DNA of 64,000 nt from Datisca glomerata. Lineage: Eukaryota; Streptophyta; Magnoliopsida; Cucurbitales; Datiscaceae. Made by a program: the position numbers and the translations under genes. The stretch is taken from the NCBI GenBank assembly GCA_003255025.1, contig QANY01011400.1, positions 62,001 through 126,000 on the forward strand. Direction: 5' to 3'. Each line of letters begins with the position of its first letter. Position 1 is the stretch's first letter. Below, in pieces: positions 32,108 through 43,400 of this stretch. The notes under the pieces are model-generated. The model saw only the letters and a program-made list of their open reading frames with translations. It was not told the DNA's origin and searched no databases.

Positions 32108-33027
32108 TTGATTACAAAATTCGCCTAATTCTTTTCTGTTGTCAAGATTTTGACTTTTCATCATATGTTGTAGTTTCACATCATTGCATAATCCCATTCC
32201 TTCTTCTATGACTAGGACAATGAGATGTTCATATGTATACTGATTATAAGGAATATCCATTTGATCATGCTTATCACAGAGTTTTCTTCTTACTCTTTCA
32301 GCAAAAAGACTTGGGAGGCCATCAATGAATTTTGCCTTCCAATGTTCACTGTTTACATCACTTCTCTACATGACTTTCATTAGAAAGGCATCCTTGTACC
32401 ACCTAAAGTGGGTCAGAGAGGGGCATCTCACATTTTGGAGAAGTTCTCTGTGTCTATCAGTTTTGACAATTCCTAGGCCAAGGAAATGGTGAATAATGGA
32501 TTGGCGTTGACTTTCAGTGAGACAATTGTCCCACCAACCTTTCAGCGTTCCTGTGAATCCATTGACAAGGAACTTGCAGATTTGATGATCTGTATTCTCA
32601 TTGTGTTTACACACAAAAGAGTACATGATCATTTGGTGAATGATCTCGAAGACTTGGTACTCTATTTTGCCACCTATGTTTCATTTATAGATGGTTTTAC
32701 CATTGTATATTTTTGAGAATGAAGAAAGCCTTCTTCATACAAGATATCTTGGGGAGTAGGCCTGGGATAATAATACCTACTTGGTCCAGTTAAAGCCATA
32801 CGAGTCGTAGGCCTCTTAGAATAGCCAGAAGAGAGTTTATTGATAGAATCATCAAAATTATTCTGAATATCTAAGATTTGAGATACGAAATATTCTTCGG
32901 GTTGTTCAGGATTAGGTGAATCATCCTGATTCATCATATTCAACTGTCTTGAAGATGATTCAGGTGTGGAGCTCTTATCAGGTGTAGAGATCTTCAGATT
33001 TTTTATCTTACCTATAATGGTTTCCAT
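32108..33027 (-). pseudogene. Pararetrovirus coat protein, piece A
   Basis: Minus strand from 33027: a Ser/Asp-rich start (METIIGKIKN), then RMALTGPSRYYYPRP and MIMYSFVCK, GFTGTLKGWWDN, RCPSLTHFRWYKDAF. These are shared with pieces B2 and C and form the coat protein core of the polyprotein. Compared with B2 this copy lacks about 29 codons between TESQRQ and SIIHHFLG. It has stops near 32660 and 32365 and is cut off at 32108 before the zinc finger. Confidence 0.75.
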
Positions 33028-34029
33028 GAAATCATCCTCATTCTTATTGGATTTTAATTTAAAATTCTGGACATCTAAAGGGCGTTTAAGAATGACTGGT
33101 TAAATGGTTAGTTTGGGTTTTTCTGGTGGAGGACTTTTAGCTTGTATCTCCTGAATTTGAGAAACTTGTTACTCAATTCTAGTTAATTGTGTTCCTATAA
33201 TTTGAAGGAAGAGGTTGGTGTAATTGTTCTGTTTGGATATGGTTAAAATGTCTTTTACCTTAACAGTGTCCTGATGGTTGGTCTTGTTTAGAACCTCAAT
33301 ATAGGGGTTCATGACCAATGATTTTTTATTGTCTTGTCCTGGAGAAAGCTCTAAGGATAATAGTGGTGGATGAATAGCTTGGTAGGTTCTACCAGATGTG
33401 GTAATCCACGTTTTCTGTATATTGGTCAGAACTTGTAACTGTTGGTCATATTTTATTTTGACTCTCTAGGTAAGCTAGTAATACCATTCAGGGAATGAGT
33501 GAAGGCGTTGATCCTGTTCTAACTGAAAGTAGTACAGGTTCTTCAGATCTAAGAGCTGTTGAGGATTCTGGTTGGCGAAATACCAATCTCTAAAATCCTT
33601 ATATTTTGGTTCCATAAAATCCTCGTGAAGACTATGTTTTAATACACTATTGGGTGTAAAATCCATCTAGATATTGAATTGCATGTCACTTGTGGTTGGG
33701 CTCGTTGGCCTTTTGTTTATGGTGGATTCATAAACACCATGAGGAATCTGATTGTCGCTGATGTGAATGCCTCTAATCTAATCCTCCGGTGGATAAGAAT
33801 GATCAGATTCCTCTGATCTAAGAGGGTCAGCAACAGAGGCCCAAGAAGATTCGAGTATTTCTACCTGATAGGGAGGAATATTATGGCTACTCAGACTAGA
33901 AGGGCTTCGGGTCAAAGGCAGATGTGGTTTTTGAAAATGAAGATAGACATTGCCGCCTTGAGTTTGGATGACATCTTCAAGGGATTGTCTGATAACAGGT
34001 CTGGTAGAGACAGCCTGGGAATTTGCCAA
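33028..34029 (-). pseudogene. Pararetrovirus polyprotein segment between movement and coat proteins, piece A
   Basis: The minus-strand frame 34029-33778 (SSLSSHNIPPYQVEI, SVADPL) and 33666-33475 (MDFTPNSVL, Trp/Tyr-rich DWYFANQNPQQLLDL) precede a Lys/Pro-rich linker down to 33028. It corresponds to 37054-38000 in B2 and 46560-47388 in C. Function is not known. It is probably the N-terminal part of the coat protein precursor. Several stops lie within it. Confidence 0.6.
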
Positions 34030-34766
34030 GTGTCAGGAAATGTGATTTCTGATCAGGGAATCATCCGAGGAATTGCCACTTGGCCGTTGAACAGATTAGT
34101 ATCAATAAAGACTGTATGTCCTTGCTCACTTTACTTCCTGGTGTAAGGATTCAAGGTTGTTAAAACCTTAAGATGAATCCTAAAAAGGATAGCAAAGGGA
34201 GACGATCCTGGTAGATAATCATAGCTATGTGATTGAACTCTCAGTTCAAGTACTTTGGCTAGATTGCTGTCCGACAGTGCAATACTTAAATTCAGATAAA
34301 TATTAAAATAAACAGGTCCATGAGATAAACTAGTCTCTATGGCTCCTATAAGGTAAGCTTTCCAGTCCAAACACCTATCATCTCTAAGGGTGCACCGTAT
34401 GCTGGTGTTCTATCCTAGCAGAGTTAAAGGTTTTAATGCAATTTGCACTTAGCCTATATGCACATACTTATATTTTTGTATGAATGGATATAAATCATGC
34501 TGATGCAACATATATAGAACATCATCATTATGCTGTAATGGTATGGCATATTCAAATGTTTTAATAATTTTACGGCTAGTGAAATCAAATGTTCTAATTT
34601 TATATATTGTTTCAGGTTTTACCTTAGGTATAGTCCATTTACCTAAGACTTCTTTAACATCTTGATATGCAATTAATTCGGTTACCTCAGATGTGGAGGA
34701 TACCGTATTAGCTACGGATTGTATAGATGCAGAGCTAAGGTCAGACATGTTTGTGTGTGTGACCAT
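34030..34766 (-). pseudogene. Pararetrovirus movement protein, piece A
   Basis: The Met at 34766 opens a 105-codon frame (SELTAYQDVKEV-like N-terminus, ending KYKYVHIG). After a stop and frameshift, 34370-34131 holds AYLIGAIETSLSHGPVYFNIYLNLS and LPGSSPFAILFRIHLK. This is the pattern of 30K-superfamily movement proteins of Caulimoviridae, which enlarge plasmodesmata for cell-to-cell spread. It is the only movement protein copy in the block. Stops and the frame break prevent translation. Confidence 0.65.
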
Positions 34767-34819
34767 GTATGTCTAATGTAAAGAGGATATTAACAATACT
34801 ATAACCAAGACTAATCATG

Positions 34820-34831
34820 GCTCTGATACCA
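34820..34831 (-). promoter_or_regulatory. Primer-binding site of the pararetrovirus
   Basis: The minus strand reads TGGTATCAGAGC, a perfect 12-base complement to the initiator-Met tRNA 3' end, 54 bp upstream of the movement protein start. Caulimoviridae prime minus-strand DNA synthesis here. It shows that piece A includes the leader of the viral genome. Confidence 0.85.
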
Positions 34832-34895
34832 ACTCGATAACCAACGCGCACCCATCAAGTGAGGGGGCTAAACACTGCAGATCCAGTTAGTCCAG

Positions 34896-35430
34896 ATAAC
34901 AAAATAAAATAATCCGTATTTATTTCTGCTAAACCAGGTCACCTTCCAGAAATGATACACAAAGATTACCTTAGTAGTCAAATCTGATTTTATCATTACT
35001 GATGCCATTGTCTTAGTAGATAGTGGTGCATATATGAACTGCATTCATGAAGGATTAATCCCTCTGAAATATTTTCATAAAACCACTCAATCTCTCACAA
35101 GCGCCAGCGGGAATTCTATAACAATTCAGTACAAGATACCAGCATCTCTTATCTGCAAACAGGGAGTTTGCATACCTGCTTCCTTTGTGCTCATAAAAAT
35201 ATGACACAAAGCATTATCTTAGGCAATCATTTCCTCAATTCAATTATGCCTATTACCAGAATTGATACCTATGGTATCCATATACTTATTGATATTGTTG
35301 ACATTACTTTTGAATTCATCACCAAACCGTATACTAAGGAAGTAGATGTCATCAGACATCTGATTGATAATAAGACAAATCAGTTAAATCTGTTACAAAA
35401 AGTACACTTTTTAACAATTGATCAGTGTAT
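34896..35430 (+). pseudogene. Pararetrovirus aspartic protease, piece B1
   Basis: The plus strand encodes DAIVLVDSGAYMNCIHEG (34998-35060) with the D-S-G active site, the flap-side LTSASGNS and the FVLIKNMTQ/ILGNHFLN region. A frameshift occurs near 35200 and a stop at about 35432. Protease would cut the polyprotein. Joins A about 60 bp from the A primer-binding site, head to head. Confidence 0.7.
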
Positions 35431-36290
35431 TTAACAACCCGCAATACAAAAAAATTCAAACAATTCTTCAGGAATTCCAATCTGAAATTTGTAGTGATAT
35501 CCCTAATGCCTTTTGGAATAGAAAGAAGCATATTATTTCTTTGCCATCTCAACCAGACTTCAATGAAAAGAATATTTCTACCAAATCTAGATCTAGCCAA
35601 ATGATAAAAGAATATTTGGAACTTTGCAAAACTGAAATTGAATCCCTGTTACAAAAGAAATTAATTAGACCCTGTAAATCTCCTTGGAGTTGTACTAGTT
35701 TCTATGTAAACAAAAATGCTGAGATAGAAAGAGGATCACCTAGATTAGTGATCAATTATAAACCATTAAATGATGCTTTACAATGGATCAGATATCCAAT
35801 CTCAAATAAAAAAGATCTACTAGATAGACTTTATGATTCTGTGATACATTCAAAATTTGATCTGAAATCAAGATTTTGGCAAATTCAAATAGCTAAACAA
35901 GACAGGTATAAAACTGCCTTTACTGTACCCTTTGGTCATTTTGAATGAAATGTTTTACCATTTGGTGTCAAAAATGGTCCATCTGAATTCCAACATATCA
36001 TGAATGATATTTTTAATGCTTATACTGCATTTATTATCTATTACATTGATGATGTCTTAATCTTCTCATCATCTATAGATCAACATTTTAAACATCTCCA
36101 TATTTTTAAGAATGTTATTATCCATAATGGTTTAGTATTATCTGCCACTAAAATGAAATTATTCCAAACAACTGTTAGATTCTTAGGTCATAACATCTCT
36201 AATGGCACTATTATTCCTATTAACCCTAGTATCAATTTTGCATCCAAATTTTCAGATGAAATTAAAGATAAAATGCATTTATAATGATCC
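35431..36290 (+). pseudogene. Pararetrovirus reverse transcriptase, piece B1
   Basis: The frame has IQTILQEFQSEICSDIP, SPWSCTSFYVNK, GSPRLVINYKPLND, SKFDLKSRFWQIQIA, FTVPFGHFE and, after a stop at 35946, LPFGVKNGPSEFQHIMN and FIIYYIDDVLIFSSS, where YIDD is the catalytic motif. LGHNISNGTI ends the connection. The single TGA at 35946 (in place of Trp) and a terminal stop at about 36282 break it. Confidence 0.8.
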
Positions 36291-36884
36291 TTAGGAAGTT
36301 TGAATTATATCCGAGATTTCTTTCCTCAATTAGCTCAGGATACTGCTCTGCTTTATCAGAGACTTCAAAAGAAACATATAACTTGGACATCAGATCTAAC
36401 ATTAGCAGTTAAGAATATTAATGCTAAAATTAAACAATTATACTGTTTAGCTTTACCACATCCTACATGGCATAAAATTGTAGAAACCGATGCCTCTAAG
36501 CTAGGTTATGGAGGTATTCTGAAACAGAGAAATCCCCAAACTCAAAAAAAAGAATTATTATGATTCACCTCTGGTACTTGGAAAGGACCAGCAAAGAATT
36601 ATCCGACAATTAAACAAGAGTGTTTAGCAATTGTAAAATGTGTATTAAAATTTCAAGATGATTTGTTAAATCAACATTTTCTTATCCGTGTTGACTGCTC
36701 TGCTGCAAAACAGATTTTCAAAAAAGATGTACAAAACCTTGCATCAAAACAAATATCTGCATCACGGCAGCGTATTTTATATGTATTTGATTTTGATATT
36801 GAATATATTAAAGGTGAACATAATTCTCTTCTTGATTTTCTAACCCGTGAGTATTTACAGGGAACCAACTCCAATGATGAGTAA
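36291..36884 (+). pseudogene. Pararetrovirus RNase H, piece B1
   Basis: SLNYIRDFFPQLA and WTSDLTLAVK lead into IVETDASKLGYGGIL (first catalytic Asp), then after a TGA at 36561 WKGPAKNYPTIKQECLAIV, RVDCSAAKQIF and DIEYIKGEHNSLLDFLTREYL. This gives RNase H to its normal end with one internal stop. Confidence 0.75.
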
Positions 36885-37053
36885 CTGAAGAAGAAGCCGC
36901 ATCTCTCGTGGGCGCGAACGTGGTTGAACAAATCTACAATATTCGAATGATGAGATTTTCTAGCCATCAGAATTTTCCAGTGTACAAGAGGCTACTCGAA
37001 AGAGTACTAAAGAAGTCCTCTTGACACCATAGCAATATATTATTAACTGAATA
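36885..37053 (+). pseudogene. Start of pararetrovirus ORF2, piece B1
   Basis: Sequence after RNase H matches the beginning of the second ORF in piece C (Arg/Gly-rich RGRERG, then SSVQEATRKSTKEVLLTP and QYIIN with stops). It ends at the word TCTGAG (37054-37059), which is also the start of the B2 match. Confidence 0.65.
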
Positions 37054-38000
37054 TCTGAGTAGCCATAGTATTCCTCCCTATCAGGTAGAAATACGTGAAT
37101 CTTCTCCGGCCTCTGTTGCTGACCCTCTTGGATGAGAGGAATCTGATCATTCTTTTCCCTCGGAGGATCAGATTAAAGGCATTCACATCAGCGACAAATC
37201 AGATTCCTCATGGTATTTATGAATCCACCATAAACAGAGGGAAATGAGCCCAACCGCAAGTGACATGCAATTCAATATTTAGATGGATTTTACACCCAAT
37301 AGTGTGTTAAGGCAAAGTCTTCACCAGGATTTTATTCAACCAAAATATAAGGATTTTAAAGATTGGTATTTCGCCAATCATAATCCTCAATAGCTCTTAG
37401 ATCTGAAGAACTTGTACTACTTTCATTTAGAATAGGATCAACGCCTTCACTCTTTCCCTGAACGGTATTACCAGCTTACCTAGAGAATCAATAAAAGATG
37501 ACCAACAGTTACAAGTTCTGACCAATATACAGAAAACGTAGATTACCACATCTCGTAGAACCTACCAAGCTATTCATCCACCACCCTTATCCTTAAAGCT
37601 TGCTCCAGGACAAGGCAATCAGAAACAATTGGTCATTAACCCCTATACTAAAGTTCTAGACAAGACCAACCATCAGGACACTGTTAAGGTAAAAGATATT
37701 TTACCCTTATCCAAACAGAACAATTACACCAACCTCTTCCTTCAAACTATAGGAACACAGTTAACTAGAATTAAGGAACAGGTTTCTCAAATCCAGGAGA
37801 TACAAGCTAAAACTCCTTCACCAGAAAACCCAAACTAACCATTGAACCAGTAACTCTTAAACTTCCTTTAGATGTTCAGAATTTTAAATTAAAATCCAGT
37901 GAGAAGGAGGATGATTTCATGGAAACCATTATAGGTAAGATAAAAAAATCTAAAGATCTCTACACCTGATAAGAGCTCCATATCTGAATCATCTTCAGGA
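37054..38000 (+). pseudogene. Pararetrovirus pre-coat segment, piece B2
   Basis: It corresponds to piece A 33030-33895. It starts abruptly after microhomology with ORF2, then IPPYQVEI, MDFTPNSVL, DWYFANHNPQ and a linker with KVKDILPLSKQNNYTNLFLQTIG (37680-37750). Stops at about 37133, 37174, 37393 and 37836 break it. Confidence 0.65.
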
Positions 38001-39720
38001 CAGTTGAGTATGATGAATCAGGATGATTCACCTAATCCTAAAGAACCCAAAGAATATTCCCTATCTCAAATCTTAGATATTCAGAAGAATTTTAATGATT
38101 CTATCAATAAACTCTCTTCTAGATATTCTAAGAGGCCTACGACTCGTATGGCTTTAACTGGACCAAGTATGTATTATTACCCCAAACCTACTTCCCAAGA
38201 TATCTTGTATGAAGAAGACTTTCTTCATACTCAGATATCTTACCATAGCAAAATCATCTATGAATGGACCATAGATGGAAAAACAGAGTATCAGGTCTTC
38301 GAGACCATTCATCAAATGATCATGTACTCTTTTATGTGTAAACAAAAATGAGAATACAGATCATCAGATCTGCAGGTTCCTGGTCAATGGATTCACAGGA
38401 ATGCTGAAAGGATGGTGGGACAATTGTCTCACTGAAAGTCAACGCCAAGAAATCTTAAACTCTTTCACAATTAATATTGACCCAATTAAGGGTACTCATA
38501 CCAGAACTGAAGATGTCAGTTATACCCTGGCCCAATCTATTATTCACCATTTCCTTGGCCCAGGAATTGTCAACACTTATCGACACAGAGAACTTCTCCA
38601 AAATCTGAGATGCCCCTCTCTGACCTACTTCAGGTGGTACAAGGATGTCTTTTTAATGAAATTCATGCATAGAAGTGATGCAAACAGTGAACATTGGACT
38701 GTAAAATTCATTGATGGCCTCCCAAGTCTTTTTGCTGAAAGAGTAAGAAGAAAACTTCGTGATAAGCATGATCAAATGGATATTCCTTATAATCAGTATT
38801 CTTATGGACATCTCATTGCCCTAGTCATAGAAGAAGGACTGGGATTATGCAATGATATGAAACTACAACATATGATGAAAAGTCAAAATCTTGACAACAG
38901 AAAAGAATTAGGCAAATTTTGTAATCAATTTACCTACGATACTAAAATCCAGTATCCAACTGCTTCTTCATCATCCAAACCATATAGGACTTCCTCTAAA
39001 CCCTCTAAATTATTAAGAAATACTTTTCAAAAAAGAAATTCAGACATAAAGATTCCAAACATAGATCTCCTCCACAACAGAAACCTCATAACATCAAAAT
39101 CAAAGCCATTTGCTACAAGTGTGGCTTCACAGGACATTTTACCAACAAATGCTGATCTAAAATCAAAAAGAAATTTCATGAGTTAGCTCTCGATGAAGAG
39201 ACGCAACAGAAGATTCTAAACTGCCTCCTTGAAGACAGTTCTACTATCAGCTCAGATGATGACGTTGCATATATTTCTGCATCTGAGTCTGACTCATCTG
39301 CCACATCTGAACAACCTGATCAACCTTGCTGCAGCTCGAAGAACTGCAATGCCATAACAGAAAGGAACTATTGGAAGGCAATAGTTGAGATGAACGGTTT
39401 AGATCTGAATGGACCAGGTCTAAATGTCTTAACTGATACTCAACGATCTCTTCTTGCCATAGCCGATCAAATTACTGATCCGGAGATAAAACTCAAGTTC
39501 TTGGAAACTTGCTACAAGGAATATTCCACTCCCGAGCTAAAACCTGTAGAAAATTACAGTATGAAGGGACTCTTAAACTGTATTCAATATGATTATACAC
39601 CACACAAACCCGTAACCATTTTTTATCTAAAAATAGAAATTAATATTATTAAATCTGAAATTCAGCAGTTAAAGACTGCAAATCAAATCCTTTCTCAAGA
39701 TCTGAATCTCCTAAAATAAT
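38001..39720 (+). pseudogene. Pararetrovirus coat protein, piece B2
   Basis: The fullest coat protein copy on the plus strand: MSMMNQDDSPNP, RMALTGPSMYYYPKP, GMLKGWWDN, RCPSLTYFRWYKDVF, PSLFAERVRRKLRDKHDQ and GHLIALVIEEGLGLCND (38004-39186). The CX2CX4HX4C zinc finger is present at about 39107-39148 but in a shifted frame and followed by a stop. An acidic stretch and a Leu/Lys-rich, coil-forming tail (39390-39719) follow. Coat protein packages the DNA genome. Confidence 0.75.
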
Positions 39721-39916
39721 CTACAGCCAAAAGGAAAGCCCTTGTAGACTTCCCAGACCTGCCTTCACCAGATCAGCTAGGTCAAAGTCAAGGCCAACTT
39801 TTGACTTCACTAGATCAGCCAACTCCTAGTCAAAGTCAAAGTCAGACTTTGACCTCCCAGATCAGCCAGATCAGATCTCACCAGATCAGACAAAAGAAAA
39901 TAATCTGTATTTATTT

Positions 39917-40255
39917 ATGCTAAACCAGGTCACCTTCCAGAAATGGTACACAAAGGTTACCTTAGTAATCAAACCTCATTTTATCATTACTGATGCCATT
40001 GTCTTAGTAGATAGTGGTGCAGATATGAACTGCATTCATGAAGGATTAATCCCTCTGAAATATTTTTATAAAACCACTCAATCTCTCACAAGCGCCAGCG
40101 GGAATTCTATGACAATTCAGTACAAGATACCAGAATCTCTTATCTGCGAACAGGGAGTTTGCATACCTGCTTCATTTGTGCTCATAAAGAATATGACACA
40201 AATCATTATCTTAGGTAATCCTTTCCTCAACAATTATGCCTATTATCAGAATTGA
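39917..40255 (+). pseudogene. Pararetrovirus aspartic protease, piece B2
   Basis: An open frame of 112 codons with DAIVLVDSGADMNCIHEG, SLTSASGNSMTIQY and FVLIKNMTQIIILGNPFLN, all typical of the retroviral-type aspartic protease fold. The D-S-G site is intact. A frameshift then separates it from the RT region. Repetitive SQSQ/DQ-rich coding lies just upstream (39760-39900). Confidence 0.8.
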
Positions 40256-40403
40256 TACCTCTGGTATCCATACATTTATTGATACTGTTGACATTACTTT
40301 TGAATTCATCACCAAACCGTATACTAAAGAAGTAAATATCATCGTACATCTGATTGATAATAAGACAAATCAGTTAAATCTGTTATAAAAAGAAATACAC
40401 TTT

Positions 40404-41280
40404 TTGACAATTGACCAGCGTATTCAACAACCCGCAATACAAAAGAAAATTCAAACAATTCTTCAGGAATTCCAATCTGAAATTTGTACTGATATCCCTA
40501 ATGCCTTTTGGGATAGAAAGAAGCATATCATTTCTTTGCCATATCAATCAGACTTCAATGAAAAGAATATTCCAACCAAATCTAGACCTAGCCAAATGAA
40601 AAAGGAATATTTGGAACTCTGCAAAACTGACATTGAATCCTTGTTACAAAAGAAATTAATTAGACCCTATAAATCTCCTTGGAGTTGTACTGGTTTGTAT
40701 GTAAATAAAAATGCTGAGATAAAAAGAGGATCACCTAGATTAGTGATCAATTATAAACCATTAAATGATGCTTTACAATGGATCAGATATCCAATCCCAA
40801 ATAAAAAGATCTACTAAATAGACTTTATGATTCTGTGATCTTTTCAAAATTTGATCTGAAATCAGGATTTTGGCAAATTCAAATAGCTGAACCAAACAGG
40901 TATAAAAACGCCTTTACTGTACCCTTTGGCCATTTTGAATGGAATGTTTTACCATTTGGTGTCAAAAATGGTCCATCTGAATTCAAGCATATCATGAATG
41001 ATATTTTTAATACTTATACGGCATTTATTATCTGTTACAATGATGATGTCTTAATCTTCTCATCATCCATAGATCAGCATTTTAAACATCTCCATATTTT
41101 TAAGAATGTTATTATCCGTAATTGTTTAGTATTATTTGTCACTAAAATGAAATTATTCCAAACAACTATTAGATTCTTAGGCCATAACATCTCTAATGGC
41201 ACTATTATTCCTATTAACTGAGTATCGATTTTGCATCCAAATTTCCAGATGAAATTAAAGATAAAACACAATTATAAAGA
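40404..41280 (+). pseudogene. Pararetrovirus reverse transcriptase, piece B2
   Basis: IQTILQEFQSEICTDIP, GSPRLVINYKPLND (frame 40404-40817), then after a 1-base frame change SKFDLKSGFWQIQIA, LPFGVKNGPSEF and CYNDDVLIFSSS (40835-41221). The catalytic motif is YNDD instead of YIDD as in B1 and C, so this copy carries a change next to the active-site aspartates. Confidence 0.8.
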
Positions 41281-41552
41281 TTCTTAGGAAGTTTGAATTA
41301 TATCCAAGATTTTTACCTTCAATTAGCTCAGGATACTGCTCTGCTTAATCAGAGACTTCAAAAGAAACTTATACCTTGGACATCAGATCTGACATTAGCA
41401 GTTAAGAATATTAAAGCTAAAATCAAACAATTACACTATTTAGCTTTACCACATCCTACATGGCATAAAATTGTAGAAACTGATGCCTCTAAGCAAGGTC
41501 ATGGAGGTATTCTGAAACAGAGAAATCCCCAAACTCAGAAATAAGAATTATT
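41281..41552 (+). pseudogene. Pararetrovirus RNase H, truncated, piece B2
   Basis: SLNYIQDFYLQLA, WTSDLTLAVKNIKAK and IVETDASKQGHGGIL are followed by QTQK and a stop at about 41542. The match to B1 and C stops at about 41552, where ORF2 sequence of piece C begins on the opposite strand (tail-to-tail junction). Confidence 0.75.
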
Positions 41553-42640
41553 ATTATCCTGGGTGAGGTCAAGGCTTAGATTAGTAGTAAGGACAATACT
41601 GAAAGATGATGGTGATTGCCTGTATGGACTTGGATTGGCACTTGATGTGGTCATAGAGGATGTGTCAGATCCAAACACATGGAGGAACTAGTGTTTGACA
41701 AAGTCCATGGTTTTTACAGCTAATTCTTTTTCACTGATCTGGGGAAACTGCTGTTTAATGAGATTTTGAGCATTCAAAAATGGATTGCTCGTTAATACTT
41801 CATAGCAGGCTTGTTCATGGGTTTTAATTAATTTGATTCATTTAGTTAAGTGTGGGTTCATTCCTTTATCCCACCATTTAGTAAAGAATATATGTTTTAA
41901 GACGGGTATTCCATTTTGGTAATCACATTTAAGATCCCATTTTCAAATCCATGGGATATTGAAGTGGATAATAAAATGTACCAATGCTTTGGACACAATA
42001 CTATTTTTATTGATTAGGGCATATTGTGAATGCCATTCTTTGAACTCAGTTTGTAGTATTTTAGGTAGAGTATCAAACGTAAGACCAAATTTATCCCACC
42101 AAAGGAGGAACCGGTTTGGTAATCTTGTGTCTAATACTTCAGGGCATATTCGGATAAACCATGTATGGTTACGTATCAGATTTTGATAATAAAATGTATT
42201 TGTAAAGGATTCTATATAATCCCAATAACTATATTGTATGGTTTTCTGATGTTTCTCCATAGTTCTGGTAGTATGGGGATGTAGACCCCACGGATTGATG
42301 GAGATGAAATTTTGGATTACAGTCTTACTAAAAGTAATTGGGCTGGTATTTCGGTTAGAGTCATGGAATGTATGTCTGATTTCCATGCTCCCAGATTGGA
42401 CTACTATAGCTTCATAATTGTATCTATAGTATTCAAATCTGGTTGGATACTGTTGTATGGAGAGATAACGGTTCTTTATCTCCCATGGATCTTCCATCCA
42501 TTTTTCATCATTCGGTTCAATTATAAGGATTGTTTCCTCAGATATTCGGTTAATAATATACTGTTCTGGTGTCAAGAGGACTTCTTTAGTACTCTTTTGA
42601 GTAGCCTCTTGTACACTGGGGAATTCTGATGGTCAGAAAA
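41553..42640 (-). pseudogene. Pararetrovirus ORF2 of unknown function, piece C
   Basis: The minus strand has one open frame of 210 codons (42575-41943: EQYIINRISEE, Trp/Tyr-rich middle with a FLLWWDKFG motif, ending HFNIPWI) directly after the RNase H stop. Beyond its stop the frame remains alignable with itself as one ORF down to about 41560 (IFFTKWWDKGMNPHL, ELAVKTMDFVK), interrupted by three stops. The protein would be about 350 residues. Tryptophan pairs and repeated WWDK motifs are notable. I recognise no characterised domain. Position suggests the second ORF found in some endogenous Caulimoviridae. Confidence 0.65.
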
Positions 42641-42699
42641 TCCCATCATTCGGATATTGCAGATTTGTTCTACCACGTCCGCGCCCACGAGAGCTGCGA

Positions 42700-43400
42700 C
42701 CTCATCCTCGGTTACTCATCATTGGAGTTTGTTCTCTGTAAATACTCACAAGTTAGAAAATCAGGAAGAGAATTCTGTTCACCTTTAATATATTCAATAT
42801 CAAAATCAAATACAGATAAAATACTCTGCCATGTCGCAAATATTTGTTTTGATGCAAGGTTTTGTACATCTTTTTTGAAAATTTGTTTTGCAGCAGAGCA
42901 GTCAAGACGGATAAGAAAATGTTGATTTAACAAATCATCTTGAATTTTTAATACACATTTTACAATTGCTAAATATTCTTGTTTAGTTGTTGGATAATTC
43001 TTTGCTGGTCCTTTCCAAGTACCAGAGGTGAATCTTAGTAATTCTTCTTTCTGAGTTTGCAGATTTCTCTGTTTCAGAATACCTCCATGACCTTGCTTAG
43101 AGGCATCATTTTCTACAATTTTATGTCATGTAGGATGTGGTGAAGCTAAATAGTGTAATTGTTTGATTTTAGCTTTAATATTCTTAACTGCTAATGTCAG
43201 ATCTGATGTCCAAGGTATAAGTTTCTTTTGAAGTCTCTGATTAAGCAGAGCAGTATCCTGAGCTAATTGAGGATAAAAATCTTGGATATAATTCAAACTT
43301 CCTAAGAATCTTTGTAATTGCGTTTTATCTTTAATTTCATCTGGAAATTTGGATGCAAAATCGATACTCAGTTAATAAGAATAATAGTGCCATTAGAAAT
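42700..43400 (-). pseudogene. Pararetrovirus RNase H, piece C
   Basis: The minus strand shows LNYIQDFYPQLA, WTSDLTLAVKNIKAK, ENDASKQGHGGIL, WKGPAKNYPTTKQEYLAIV, RLDCSAAKQIF and DIEYIKGEQNSLPDFLTCEYL ending near 42715. The first catalytic Asp is retained. A frame break lies near 43030-43130. Confidence 0.75.

Noticed and set aside
41959..42629. Plus-strand frames opposite ORF2 of piece C
   Set aside because: The minus-strand frame is longer, continues with the RNase H direction and is matched by piece B1. The plus frames are shadows.
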